Positions 22,340 to 29,557 of a stretch of DNA of 36,057 nt are shown here, one piece after another (within the stretch, counting starts at the first letter, position 1; every line of letters begins with the position of its first letter). The stretch covers positions 1 to 36,057 of the IMG/VR virus record IMGVR_UViG_3300033144_005398, one strand, 5' to 3'. The stretch comes from a virus. Below the pieces are notes generated by a model. The model worked only from the letters and a program-made list of their open reading frames with translations, did not search any database and was not told the origin of the DNA. A program made the position numbers and the translations under genes.

Positions 22340-22568
22340 GCTTATGATCACCACAGAAATCGCTCTCGAACATGGTCGGCCAGCCGTTCAGGGTCGGCGC
22401 GTGCTTGCGGCATCGGCCGATCGAAGTCTCGGCCATAGGATCGGCGGGCGCCTTGGAGACGAACCACATGCAGGTTCGACAGCTCATCTTGGCGCTGCGG
22501 TGCTTCCAGTTGTCCGCGACAGCGTTGTTGTCGGCCGTAGCGGTACTGCTGCCCTCGAGCTCGCTCAT
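22320..22568 (-). CDS. Small Cys-rich (zinc-ribbon-like) phage protein
   Basis: A protein of 82 residues. The first 25 are polar and probably disordered. The core has CRTCMWF (Cys30, Cys33), GRCRKHAP (Cys53, His56) and SDFCGDHKLDE (Cys72, His75), a spacing that could bind one metal ion. Proteins with this CxxC ... RCRRxxP ... DxCGxxK pattern are common near capsid assembly genes of podo- and siphoviruses. Their role is unknown. Its start overlaps the scaffold stop as ATGA. Its 3' end contains the capsid promoter. Confidence 0.75.
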   Translation of the reverse strand: MSELEGSSTATADNNAVADNWKHRSAKMSCRTCMWFVSKAPADPMAETSIGRCRKHAPTLNGWPTMFESDFCGDHKLDENKM

Positions 22569-23563
22569 ACCGTCACTCCAGCCTGGCCGACGACGGCGCC
22601 GCCGCCGTCACGTCTGGCGATGAGCTCGCGCTCCTCGTTCGACAGCTTGTTGGCCATGGCGCGGTTGCCGGCGCGATTGGCCTCCTCGGCGCGCTTACGC
22701 ACGTCGAGGATCTGGTCGTCGATCGTCTCGCGCTCGGTGTTGTTCAATGCCGGTCCCAAACCTCCATCACCCATCTCACGGCCGAGCCGCGCGAACGCCT
22801 TGATCAGCAGCGGGTTGTCCAACACGTAGCGCCCGGTGCTGTCCTCGAGGTGCCTCGCGTCGGCGAGATCCTCGCCGAAGTACGCGGTCAGCGCGCGGTT
22901 CTGATACTCGATGTTGGCCTCGTACTCGTTGCCCCACTCGGTGCGCAGCGCGGCCTCGCTCGCGCGAGCGTGCTGCTCGTCAGCCTCTTTGATGTTGGCC
23001 AGGTTGGCGAGATCCTGAGTGACCACGCGATCGACCGCGGCCCTGGCCTGGGCCGCGGTGTAGTGGTGCTCCTTGAAGAACGCCGACCACTCCTTGCGAT
23101 CGTCGACGCTCTCTTGCGGGAGCTCCACGCCATCGGGCACCTCGGGCCACCAGTACTCACTCTCGTCGGCCGGCACGCCGATGGCCTTGTGGTACTCGGC
23201 GAGCTCGGCGTCGTCGGCGTTCTTGCCGGGGAGTGAGATGGTCTTGGAGAGCTGCACCCGCTGGTCGACGTTACCTTTGACCAGATCGTCGAGCGAGTTG
23301 AACCGGCTGGCGTGCTCTTTCAGCTTGGCGTCTACGATCCCGTCTCGCCAGGAGGTGTCGGTGTCGGCTGCCGCGGCGGCGGCAGCGGCTTCGTCCTCGG
23401 CGGTTTTGGCAGCCGCGGCAGCGGCGGCAGCCTCGGCATCACCGTCGCCATCACCGTCGCCATCCCCGCCATCGCCATCGTCATCACCATCGGCGAAGAG
23501 ACAAAGACGCTGCTCGAGTTCGTAAGCCGGATCGAAATCAGTCGTCGGTTTGCGTAGGCGCAT
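22565..23563 (-). CDS. Scaffolding / capsid assembly protein
   Basis: A protein of 332 residues. After a short start (MRLRKPTTDFDPAYELEQRL) comes a very acidic Asp/Gly tract (about 25-42), then an Ala/Glu-rich tract with two runs of about eight Ala. The remainder is helical: SRFNSLDDLVKGNVDQRVQL, the conserved-looking LPGKNADDAELAEYHKAIGVP (which matches scaffold segments 'P...DA..EF...LG.P...Y'), and a charged C-terminus. Position directly upstream of the capsid gene, acidic helical composition and size all fit T7 gp9-like scaffolds. The low-complexity start is encoded by a short GC-rich repeat prone to slippage. Confidence 0.85.
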   Translation of the reverse strand: MRLRKPTTDFDPAYELEQRLCLFADGDDDGDGGDGDGDGDGDAEAAAAAAAAKTAEDEAAAAAAAADTDTSWRDGIVDAKLKEHASRFNSLDDLVKGNVDQRVQLSKTISLPGKNADDAELAEYHKAIGVPADESEYWWPEVPDGVELPQESVDDRKEWSAFFKEHHYTAAQARAAVDRVVTQDLANLANIKEADEQHARASEAALRTEWGNEYEANIEYQNRALTAYFGEDLADARHLEDSTGRYVLDNPLLIKAFARLGREMGDGGLGPALNNTERETIDDQILDVRKRAEEANRAGNRAMANKLSNEERELIARRDGGGAVVGQAGVTV

Positions 23564-23864
23564 CGGTAATCCCCTTGTTCTGCTGTGTCGGCCGCTGGGC
23601 CGGCGGTTGGATATGTATCGTGCGATTGATGGTCAAGGCAAGAGCTCGAGCGCCCTCGGCTGCCATGACGCGGTGCGGGTCGATCGGGCTCGGCATCGAT
23701 GTCGCGGTCTTGCCGACGTGCCCCCACGCCATGATCTGGCGCAGCACGCGCTCGGTCACCTCGTTCGCAAGGAACGTGGATCGGAAGTCGGCGTGCATCT
23801 GAGCGGGGTCGTAGGGCTCGGCCGGCAGGAGTGCGTCGTCGAGACCCTCGAGGTCGTCAGGCAC
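23538..23864 (-). CDS. Bbp19-like phage protein
   Basis: The segment MHADFRSTFLANEVTERVL, followed by RQIMAWGHVGKTA and MAAEGARALALTINRTIHI, matches the small Bbp19-like family (named from Bordetella phage BPP-1), where a 'F..p.G..VL..il..' helix is followed by a '..REG.R..al.i' helix. The function is unknown, but these genes sit near portal and scaffold genes. Two GTG starts are possible: 23864 (108 residues, eight-base overlap with the previous gene) and 23912 (124 residues). Neither has a good ribosome site. I prefer the shorter because the extra residues look like a shadow of the neighbour. Confidence 0.65.
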   Translation of the reverse strand: MPDDLEGLDDALLPAEPYDPAQMHADFRSTFLANEVTERVLRQIMAWGHVGKTATSMPSPIDPHRVMAAEGARALALTINRTIHIQPPAQRPTQQNKGITDAPTQTDD

Positions 23865-24147
23865 TCGCCGCTGCCGCGGGCATGCGGATCTTGGGTTTGT
23901 CGCCGGGCTCACCGCTAATGGCGTAATGCTTGTCGATGATGCCGCGCAGGATCAGCGCCTGCTCGGCGCCCAGGTTCTCGACCAGCATGTCGTAGTCGAT
24001 CGACATGTTGCCGCTGAACCCGGTCTTGATCCCGAACGTCTCGGTGAGTGAGCGCAGCTTCGCCTTGAGCTGCTCGCCCGCCTCACGCGCTGTCTCGATG
24101 CGCGCCTCGGCGCTCTGAGCTCGATGGATTAATTCTGTCTCGTTCAT
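23857..24147 (-). CDS. Hypothetical phage protein (96 aa)
   Basis: A protein of 96 residues: a coiled-coil-like N-terminal helix (MNETELIHRAQSAEARIET and onward), then FGIKTGFSGNMSIDYDMLVE and a second helical part containing ALILRGIIDKHYAIS, ending in a Pro/Ala tail. No family is recognised. It overlaps the portal stop as ATGA. A position between portal and scaffold suggests a head-assembly accessory. Coding is supported by composition and by precise gene coupling. Confidence 0.65.
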   Translation of the reverse strand: MNETELIHRAQSAEARIETAREAGEQLKAKLRSLTETFGIKTGFSGNMSIDYDMLVENLGAEQALILRGIIDKHYAISGEPGDKPKIRMPAAAASA

Positions 24148-25841
24148 GGCTGGGCCGCTGCCTCCTCAAGGGCGGGCGATCCAGTGGACCCTTGGATACC
24201 GCTCGCCTGTGCTGCCGCGGCCATACCCTGGCCGGCGACTTTCAGGTTCTCAAGCTGTTGGGCGTTTGCCTCTTGCTCAGCCATCGCTTCTTGCGCCTTC
24301 GCGCGCTCCGAACGCTTGGCTTCGACCTCGCTCTCGCTGTTCATGAGATCGAGCGGCAGGCCGATCGCGTCGGCGCCAAACCTCGCGTATTTATCCATGT
24401 TGATGATGTCGAGCACCTCGGGGTCACCGGTATTGCCGGCGTAGTTGACCAGGCCGTTGAGCCACATCTCGGCCGCTTGGCTCTCGATCTGCTGGCGCAC
24501 GCGCTTGACCGGGCTCTCGTACTCGAACCTGATGTTCTGGCCCTCGAGCTGCTCGGGGATCGGCAGCAGCCGACCGGTGCGCATCAGGATCTTGAAGGCG
24601 AGCTGTACGATCGGCGCCGTGTAGTCGGTCTCGAGCCGGCCGAACACCGGGCCGATCTCGCGAATGAATTCCTCTTTCCTCTGAATGACCTCGGTCGCCG
24701 TCATCTGAGGCCCCATCACCGGGAGCTGCAGCACGTTGCGGAAGAACGCCGCGAAGATCTGCTCGCGGATGTCCTGCTGCATCTCGCGCGTGAGCGGGAC
24801 GTTGCCGCCGTTGCCCACTTCGAAAAAGGGATTTTTGCCGCCGGCCGTGGTCGGGTCGTAGTACAGCAGCCCGCCGGGGTAGGTGTTGTACTCGGAGAAG
24901 ATGCCGTCGCTCGGCACCGCCAGCGCCGGGTCGGCCGCGCGCTGGCCGGCGACCAGCAGCGTCTCGCCGATGGCCTGGAGCGTCAAGCTGTCGGGCAGCC
25001 CGATCATGCCAGGGCTGCGCCCGTAGTCCTCACCGGAGCTCGTGTCCCACCTGGGCACGACGAACGGGAAGTCTTCGAAGCCGCCGTTGTGGACGATGTG
25101 CTCCTGGGCCACCTCGATCCAGGTGTCGGTCCAGGGCAGGTTGCGACCGAGCAGCGCGCCCTTGAACCCGCGGTCGCGTATCACGACGCAGTGAACGAAT
25201 TCGATCCGCTCTTCGCCGCGGTCGTTGCCGCCCTTGGTCGTGAGGAGCTCGCGGCTCTCTTTCGACAGCTTCTCTTCACCCCACACGCCGGCAGCCTGGC
25301 GCACGCTCAGCTTACGAAAACGGTACATACCACGGGGAACGCCAGCAGCGTCGAAGTAGACCAGCCCGTCCTTCAGATGAACAGACTGGAAAAGCAGGCT
25401 GTCGCGTTCCGGCGTCTCGTTCTCGAACAAGACGCCTGTACCGAAGACCACCAAGTCCAGATCGCATTCGCCGGTGGCCTGGCCAAAGCGAGATCGAGGG
25501 TCGTCGAAGGCCGCGCGGATCTTGTCTTCACAGTCGTTGAGCCAGTACTTGACCTGCTCTTGCTCGTCGAGCTTGTCGTCTGTGGTCTTGATGAAGAACC
25601 ATTTCTGGCCGTCGGGGCGGACGATGCCGCCGAGCGCGTTGGCCAGTCCTCGAGCCGCCACCATGGGCGTGCCGTCGAAGATCTCCTCGGTGCGCTGGGC
25701 GCCGTCTACCTGGGTGGACGCAAAGCCCTCGCGCCTGGGCAAGAGCACGCGCGCGAGCTCATCCCAGTGGTTGTTCCAGACGCCGCGGTTGGAGCGTAGG
25801 CTCCGAGCCCGCGCGATATGCTCTTTGACGCTATCGGGCAT
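24144..25841 (-). CDS. Portal protein (T7 gp8-like head-tail connector)
   Basis: A protein of 565 residues. Family features: RSNRGVWNNHWDELARVLLP near the start, GTPMVAARGLANALGGIVRPD, FGQATGECDLDLVVFGTGVL, the segment MYRFRKLSVRQA, and YPGGLLYYDPTTAG, then MTATEVIQRKEEFIREIGPV and FGRLETDYTAPIVQLAFKIL, in the order of podovirus head-to-tail connecting proteins. Twelve copies form the DNA gate at one capsid vertex, to which terminase and the adaptor dock. The C-terminus is a helical Ala/Gln/Glu-rich barrel-like extension. Length is typical for the family. It overlaps the upstream coiled-coil gene by 11 bases. Confidence 0.93.
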   Translation of the reverse strand: MPDSVKEHIARARSLRSNRGVWNNHWDELARVLLPRREGFASTQVDGAQRTEEIFDGTPMVAARGLANALGGIVRPDGQKWFFIKTTDDKLDEQEQVKYWLNDCEDKIRAAFDDPRSRFGQATGECDLDLVVFGTGVLFENETPERDSLLFQSVHLKDGLVYFDAAGVPRGMYRFRKLSVRQAAGVWGEEKLSKESRELLTTKGGNDRGEERIEFVHCVVIRDRGFKGALLGRNLPWTDTWIEVAQEHIVHNGGFEDFPFVVPRWDTSSGEDYGRSPGMIGLPDSLTLQAIGETLLVAGQRAADPALAVPSDGIFSEYNTYPGGLLYYDPTTAGGKNPFFEVGNGGNVPLTREMQQDIREQIFAAFFRNVLQLPVMGPQMTATEVIQRKEEFIREIGPVFGRLETDYTAPIVQLAFKILMRTGRLLPIPEQLEGQNIRFEYESPVKRVRQQIESQAAEMWLNGLVNYAGNTGDPEVLDIINMDKYARFGADAIGLPLDLMNSESEVEAKRSERAKAQEAMAEQEANAQQLENLKVAGQGMAAAAQASGIQGSTGSPALEEAAAQP

Positions 25842-26340
25842 TCCACATATCGGTGATGCGGGTGATCATGGTCTCGCGTGTCGCGACGTTGAGCTCGCGA
25901 ACGCTCAGCGCCGTTTCACGTTTCTCCAACGCTGTGTTCTGTATCTCGAGCGCCTTGAATTCGATCTTGTTCTCCGTGCGGGTCGCCGCAACCTCGGCCA
26001 GGCCGGTCTTGAGTGAGGCAGCCTTGTCGGCGTGGGTCTTCTGCTGCTTCAGCTCGGCCGTCTCGATCGCGATACGGCGTGTGCGCAGCATATCGGTCGA
26101 CTGGGCGTGCGCGCGGCTGTTGGCGTTGGTGACCTTCACGAGCTCGGCGAGCGCGGCCTCGGCGCCGACCTGGGTCTTGGCAGCCGCGTTGCGCTCGTCG
26201 CGCAAGAGCTCCATAGCCGCGCCGTGGCGCTTGGTCGCGGCATCGAGGCGCTTGATCTGTGTTCCGATCTCTTTCGGGTCCAGGCTCGCGACAGCGTCGG
26301 CGAGACTGGCGGTCTTGGGTGTGGCTTTCGCTCCGACCAT
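25831..26340 (-). CDS. Coiled-coil phage protein (169 aa), function unknown
   Basis: A protein of 169 residues, almost entirely helical, with heptad-like Ala/Leu/Glu/Lys patterns, for example LAELVKVTNANSRAHAQSTD and FKALEIQNTALEKRETALSV. There are no Cys residues and no recognisable domain. It is encoded just before the portal gene and overlaps it by 11 bases. Comparable coiled-coil proteins occur in this position in other phages and may be virion or assembly components. I cannot tell which. Confidence 0.7.
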   Translation of the reverse strand: MVGAKATPKTASLADAVASLDPKEIGTQIKRLDAATKRHGAAMELLRDERNAAAKTQVGAEAALAELVKVTNANSRAHAQSTDMLRTRRIAIETAELKQQKTHADKAASLKTGLAEVAATRTENKIEFKALEIQNTALEKRETALSVRELNVATRETMITRITDMWNAR

Positions 26341-26341
26341 G

Positions 26342-26647
26342 TTACAGCCTTTCGATGACGCTGATGGTGTGCCCAGCTTCGATGTCGAAGTACTCGGGGT
26401 TCTCGGCGCCCATCATGCGACCCTCGGTGCCGTCGTTGAGCGCGGTGACACCGGCGCCCCAGGTCACCCAGGCCTTGGCGTCGCACATGATACGAACCCT
26501 GCGCTTGACGCGCTCGCCGTTGGGCTGGCCGATGATGGCCTCGCTGGGTGCGGCGGTGTCACTGATCGCGACCGCGCCCTCCTGCAGGACTGGCCCGACC
26601 GCGACCTCGGCCGCGGCGGTCCAGACGGTGTATTGCATTGTCGCCAT
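26342..26647 (-). CDS. Hypothetical beta-rich protein (101 aa)
   Basis: A protein of 101 residues with alternating hydrophobic strands: MQYTVWTAAAEVAVGPVLQE, VRIMCDAKAWVTWGAGVTAL and GHTISVIERL at the C-terminus. The ending pattern (E-Y-F-D-I-E-A-G-H-x-I-S-V) is often seen in small phage beta-sandwich proteins that bind the virion surface. Family assignment is not possible by eye. Gaps to both neighbours are only one or two bases. Confidence 0.65.
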   Translation of the reverse strand: MATMQYTVWTAAAEVAVGPVLQEGAVAISDTAAPSEAIIGQPNGERVKRRVRIMCDAKAWVTWGAGVTALNDGTEGRMMGAENPEYFDIEAGHTISVIERL

Positions 26648-26649
26648 GA

Positions 26650-26895
26650 TCAGCTCCCGGTGTAGGTGTCGTCGCTACCGCTGCCGAGCTGTGATCCGCC
26701 GCGGGTGTTCGCGTCGCCCATCTTGGCGCCGGTCTGCACCAGGCGGGTCTTCGCCTTCTTGCGGTTCTTGGTGATGTTCTGGAGACGCCGCTTTTCCTTG
26801 GCCGCGGCGATCGCCTCGTCGTCACGTTGCGGCAGCGGCTCCAGTGGCTCCACCGCTGGCGGGCTCGCACTTTTGAAGCCTGGAAGAATTCGCAT
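26650..26895 (-). CDS. Small basic protein (81 aa), MRxLPG type
   Basis: It begins MRILPGFKSASPPAVEPLEP, has a basic middle (EKRRLQNITKNRKKAKTRLV) and a Gly/Ser/Thr tail. The ATG at 26893-26895 has GGAGA upstream. It overlaps the previous gene by 74 bases, more than usual, so either this start or the end of that gene deserves checking. The opening MRILPGF parallels MRLLPGYG of the gene at 27250-27525, so the two may be distant paralogues. The function is unknown. Confidence 0.6.
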   Translation of the reverse strand: MRILPGFKSASPPAVEPLEPLPQRDDEAIAAAKEKRRLQNITKNRKKAKTRLVQTGAKMGDANTRGGSQLGSGSDDTYTGS

Positions 26896-27253
26896 GCGCC
26901 TGTCTCCGCTTCAGATGATTGTAGAGCTGCCAGGGCGTCTGAGCCCACGGCGCGCGGATGCATAGTACAGCTTTCACCAACCCAACGCAGTTATTAATCA
27001 TGAGCGGCGAGAGCACGGGCCTGGTGCCCTGCATCGTGTCGATGACGGTGCAGTCGTTGTCCTCGTAGAACGCGACGGGATCCCAGTCGACGCCGGCGAG
27101 CGGGTCGACCACCGGCACGCCGATCTGGGCGTCGATGCGGATCCAGATGTCGTCGACGAGCACCACGGCAAATACGTGGCTGAAGCCGTCCTTGAGATAC
27201 CGACCGAGCGGATGGCGCTCCTCGCCGCTCGAGAATACGAGGACCGCCCTCAT
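26822..27253 (-). CDS. Possible permuted NlpC/P60-like cysteine peptidase or amidase
   Basis: A protein of 143 residues. It begins MRAVLVFSSGEERHPLGRYL, followed by GFSHVFAVVLVDDIWIRID, where His26 starts a hydrophobic strand. Later comes NNCVGLVKAVLCI, with Cys89 at the start of a helix, then APWAQTPWQLYNHLKR. A His strand before a Cys helix is the arrangement of permuted NlpC/P60 (YiiX/LRAT-like) proteins, and phage proteins with 'CVxxVKxxLGIxxxxxxTPxQLYxxL' are frequent in this position. Peptidase or amidase activity is a hypothesis only. The last 25 residues overlap the next gene and are low complexity. Confidence 0.6.
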   Translation of the reverse strand: MRAVLVFSSGEERHPLGRYLKDGFSHVFAVVLVDDIWIRIDAQIGVPVVDPLAGVDWDPVAFYEDNDCTVIDTMQGTRPVLSPLMINNCVGLVKAVLCIRAPWAQTPWQLYNHLKRRQAHANSSRLQKCEPASGGATGAAAAT

Positions 27254-27525
27254 CTACCCATGCCGGTGTGGTCGGGGTGCTCGGGGTTGTTGGGGTCGTC
27301 AGCCATCAGCGCACCGGTGCGCCGCTTGTTCTCAGCCCTGCGCGCATCGGTCTTCTCTTTGTAATCCGCGGCCTCTTTGTCCTGCTTATACTTGGCGTTG
27401 TGGGGATCGAACATGCCGGTGCCACCCATCATATCGTCGACCTTCTTGGCGCCCGGCTGGAACTTGGCGACCAGCTTATTGCCGGGGAGCTTCGCGAACA
27501 TGCCGTAGCCTGGGAGTAGCCTCAT
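27250..27525 (-). CDS. Small protein (91 aa), MRxLPG type
   Basis: The chosen start is the ATG at 27523-27525 (MRLLPGYGMFAKLPGNK), which overlaps the upstream stop as ATGA and has GGTGGAGAA upstream. A start four codons earlier lies inside the neighbour. The product contains DDMMGGTGMFDPHNAKYKQD, a Lys/Glu-rich helix and a Pro/Asn/His-rich end (PNNPEHPDHTGMG). The function is unknown. The shared MRxLPG opening links it to the 81-residue protein on the other side of the peptidase-like gene. Confidence 0.65.
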   Translation of the reverse strand: MRLLPGYGMFAKLPGNKLVAKFQPGAKKVDDMMGGTGMFDPHNAKYKQDKEAADYKEKTDARRAENKRRTGALMADDPNNPEHPDHTGMGR

Positions 27526-27761
27526 CGTTTTCTCCACCGATGTGGGTGTAGCCGTTTCTGTCTCGCTGGTCTGGTCCCTGGTCGGAAAACCGGATCATGC
27601 ATTATGACGCCATTCGCAGCGCGTGTCCGCTCCTCGATATAGTCGGTCAGCTTGTCGGCCGTCCAACCGTTGCGTCGCTCTTCCTCGTTGGGCTCGATGA
27701 GCACGCGCAGGTCGGGATCGATGCCGCGTCGCCGCCTGCTGGTCTTAGCGGTGCTGCGCAT
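27522..27761 (-). CDS. Small basic phage protein (79 aa)
   Basis: A protein of 79 residues, strongly basic at both ends (SRRRRG near the start, LHPHRWRKR at the end). The centre is acidic (LIEPNEEERRNGWTADKLTD) and resembles short phage proteins found immediately after the large terminase gene with 'GWTxEKLxxYxxER'. The function is unknown. It overlaps the terminase stop by 17 bases and the next start by four. Confidence 0.65.
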   Translation of the reverse strand: MRSTAKTSRRRRGIDPDLRVLIEPNEEERRNGWTADKLTDYIEERTRAANGVIMHDPVFRPGTRPARQKRLHPHRWRKR

Positions 27762-29007
27762 GCGGGTTGTACCTGCTGTTGGCGCGCACCGGCGGGTTCA
27801 CGAGCCGCTTCTGCACCAGGCGCGGGAAGAGCTCGCTGAAGGCCCACACCAGCGCGTCGACGCGATCGGGTGAGCCTTCGCCCTCGTACCCGCCGGCGGT
27901 CATCAGAACCATCTGTGCCTCGAGCTCGGGGAAGCTGCCGATGTGGCTGATCCGGCCGAGGCCGTACAGGCTCGAGATCGGCTCGGCGCGCACATGCTTG
28001 CCGCGGGACGCCACGACCTGGACGATCGGCGCGTTGGGGTGGACCGACCTGATTGTGTGCGCCACGAGATCGCCGCCCATATTTCGCTCTACCACGTAGG
28101 CGTCGGCTTCCCACTCGTAGAACATCACCCGCGCCGCGGTCGCCCACTGCGCCGGATCGCCACGCATCGAGGCGTCGTCGAGCACGTAGCCGCGCCCGTC
28201 CATGCCTTTGCCGGCGACGATGATGCCGTGCTCGTCGGAGTACTCTTCGCTCGAGACCGCGTGATCGATGCTGACCAGGATGCGGTCCATCTCGGGCGCC
28301 TCGCGACGGCGATGCTCTCGGATGTTGTTTAAATTCCAGATGGCGCCGAGGGCTTGAGGCTGGTACTCGCCCCTCCAAATATGTGTATATCGATCCGGCA
28401 CATTTATCTTGTCGTACAGGCGCTCCTGCTCGAGCACGTCAGGAAAAAACGGGTTGTCGTAGTAGTTGGCCTGGATGACGATCGCGTCGGGTGGCGGCTC
28501 GGGGCCACGGAGGAGTTGATCTACCGGGTCCGTTGCAGACCGCGGGTTCCAGCTAAACCACAGCTCCGAGCCTGGGGAGCGGATCGTGGGGCGCAGCATC
28601 TCGAGCGACCCGGCGGTCATCGTCTGTGCTTCCTCCACGTACCCGATCTCAAAATTCTCGAGTGATTTTACGCTTTCCTTGGTGTGCTCTTGCATGCCCT
28701 GGAACAGGATGAGCCCGTCGCGCAGTGTGCGGATCTGTTGGTCTTGGACGTTGAACTTGTCGGCCACGCCGAGGTCGAGGATACTGTCCTCGATCAAAAG
28801 CTTGACGCTTTCCTTCAGAGATTTTTGCACCTCTCTGACACAGACCAGGCGCGAGCCGGGGTGCTTGATGGAGTAGTCGACGAGCTTGCGCGCGAAGAAC
28901 CAACTTTTGCCGCTGCCCCTTCCGCCATGTGCGCCTTTGTAGCGTGACGGCTTCTCGAACGGTTCGAAGATGTGCGCGGTCGGGATGACCAGGTTACTGC
29001 CGTCCAT
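27745..29007 (-). CDS. Large terminase subunit (Terminase_3/PBSX-type)
   Basis: A protein of 420 residues. The packaging ATPase domain has Walker A GGRGSGKS (28-35), and Walker B with catalytic Glu in IGYVEEAQT (121-129). A coupling motif is suggested by WFSWNPRSATDPVDQL (about 150-165). The nuclease domain has candidate metal-binding acids Asp248 (LVSIDHA), Glu307 (YVVERN) and Asp381/Asp384 (SPDRVDALVWAF). This is the usual plan of PBSX-like terminases. It cuts and pumps DNA through the portal. It starts as TGATG overlap with the DUF5681-type gene, its likely small-subunit partner. Confidence 0.93.
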   Translation of the reverse strand: MDGSNLVIPTAHIFEPFEKPSRYKGAHGGRGSGKSWFFARKLVDYSIKHPGSRLVCVREVQKSLKESVKLLIEDSILDLGVADKFNVQDQQIRTLRDGLILFQGMQEHTKESVKSLENFEIGYVEEAQTMTAGSLEMLRPTIRSPGSELWFSWNPRSATDPVDQLLRGPEPPPDAIVIQANYYDNPFFPDVLEQERLYDKINVPDRYTHIWRGEYQPQALGAIWNLNNIREHRRREAPEMDRILVSIDHAVSSEEYSDEHGIIVAGKGMDGRGYVLDDASMRGDPAQWATAARVMFYEWEADAYVVERNMGGDLVAHTIRSVHPNAPIVQVVASRGKHVRAEPISSLYGLGRISHIGSFPELEAQMVLMTAGGYEGEGSPDRVDALVWAFSELFPRLVQKRLVNPPVRANSRYNPHAQHR

Positions 29008-29342
29008 CAGTCGTCCTCGTCTCGAGGCTCGGGCCGGATGTAGTGGTAGGTGATCGTCGTCAACGGCGGGCCTTCCTCGTCACCGCTGATCGGCTGCACC
29101 GGCTTGCCCTCGGTGCGATCGACGAGCTTCTCGATCGTGGCGGCGTCGCCATTCATCGCCTTGTGGAACATCTGGCGCGCCAAGCGGGTGGCGTTAGTCT
29201 CATCAGGGCAGTCGTCGAGCACGTTGACCGGGTCGCGCGTGTCCAAGATGACCCGAAGCGCATCGGTCACCGGCTTGCTCTTGGGGCGCCCACCGGGGTT
29301 GCCGCTGGTGCCTTTCTGGAACAGGCCTCGGTGATTTTTCAC
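29007..29342 (-). CDS. DUF5681-type protein, likely small terminase subunit
   Basis: A protein of 111 residues. Near the start FQKGTSGNPGGRPKSKPV is the signature of DUF5681 ('F..G.SGNP.GRP'). It is followed by a helical region, ARQMFHKAMNGDAATIEKLV, and DRTEGKPVQP, also typical. Proteins of this type commonly precede large terminases in phages and gene transfer agents and are taken as DNA-recognition small subunits. The acidic C-terminus (PEPRDEDD) could contact the large subunit. It has a four-base overlap with the upstream gene and a one-base overlap with the terminase. Confidence 0.75.
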   Translation of the reverse strand: MKNHRGLFQKGTSGNPGGRPKSKPVTDALRVILDTRDPVNVLDDCPDETNATRLARQMFHKAMNGDAATIEKLVDRTEGKPVQPISGDEEGPPLTTITYHYIRPEPRDEDD

Positions 29343-29557
29343 AGCATCTTACCCACGTTCTGCCTAAATCCCTCGTGTCGCAGCGCCAGGTCGGCAGGCG
29401 TCGCCGCTACCTTGCCGTCGAACGACCCGTACCTCATGCGGGTGCCGCCGTATAACCCCATGCGCGTGTAGCCCTCGCGCAGGGGGATGAACAGCGTCTT
29501 GCCGCTGAACTCGCCGTACTGGCCTCGAGAGCCACCATAGAGGCCGAGGCGCGTCAT
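29339..29557 (-). CDS. Small YGG-repeat protein (72 aa)
   Basis: A protein of 72 residues made of two copies of an 18-residue unit: RLGLYGGSRGQYGEFSGK and RMGLYGGTRMRYGSFDGK. A linker (FIPLREGYT) separates them, and a helical tail ends LRHEGFRQNVGKML. The repeats are about half identical. Small phage proteins with LYGG/YGxFxGK units are known near tail-fibre or terminase genes, but I know no established function. It is coupled to both neighbours by four-base overlaps. Confidence 0.65.
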   Translation of the reverse strand: MTRLGLYGGSRGQYGEFSGKTLFIPLREGYTRMGLYGGTRMRYGSFDGKVAATPADLALRHEGFRQNVGKML

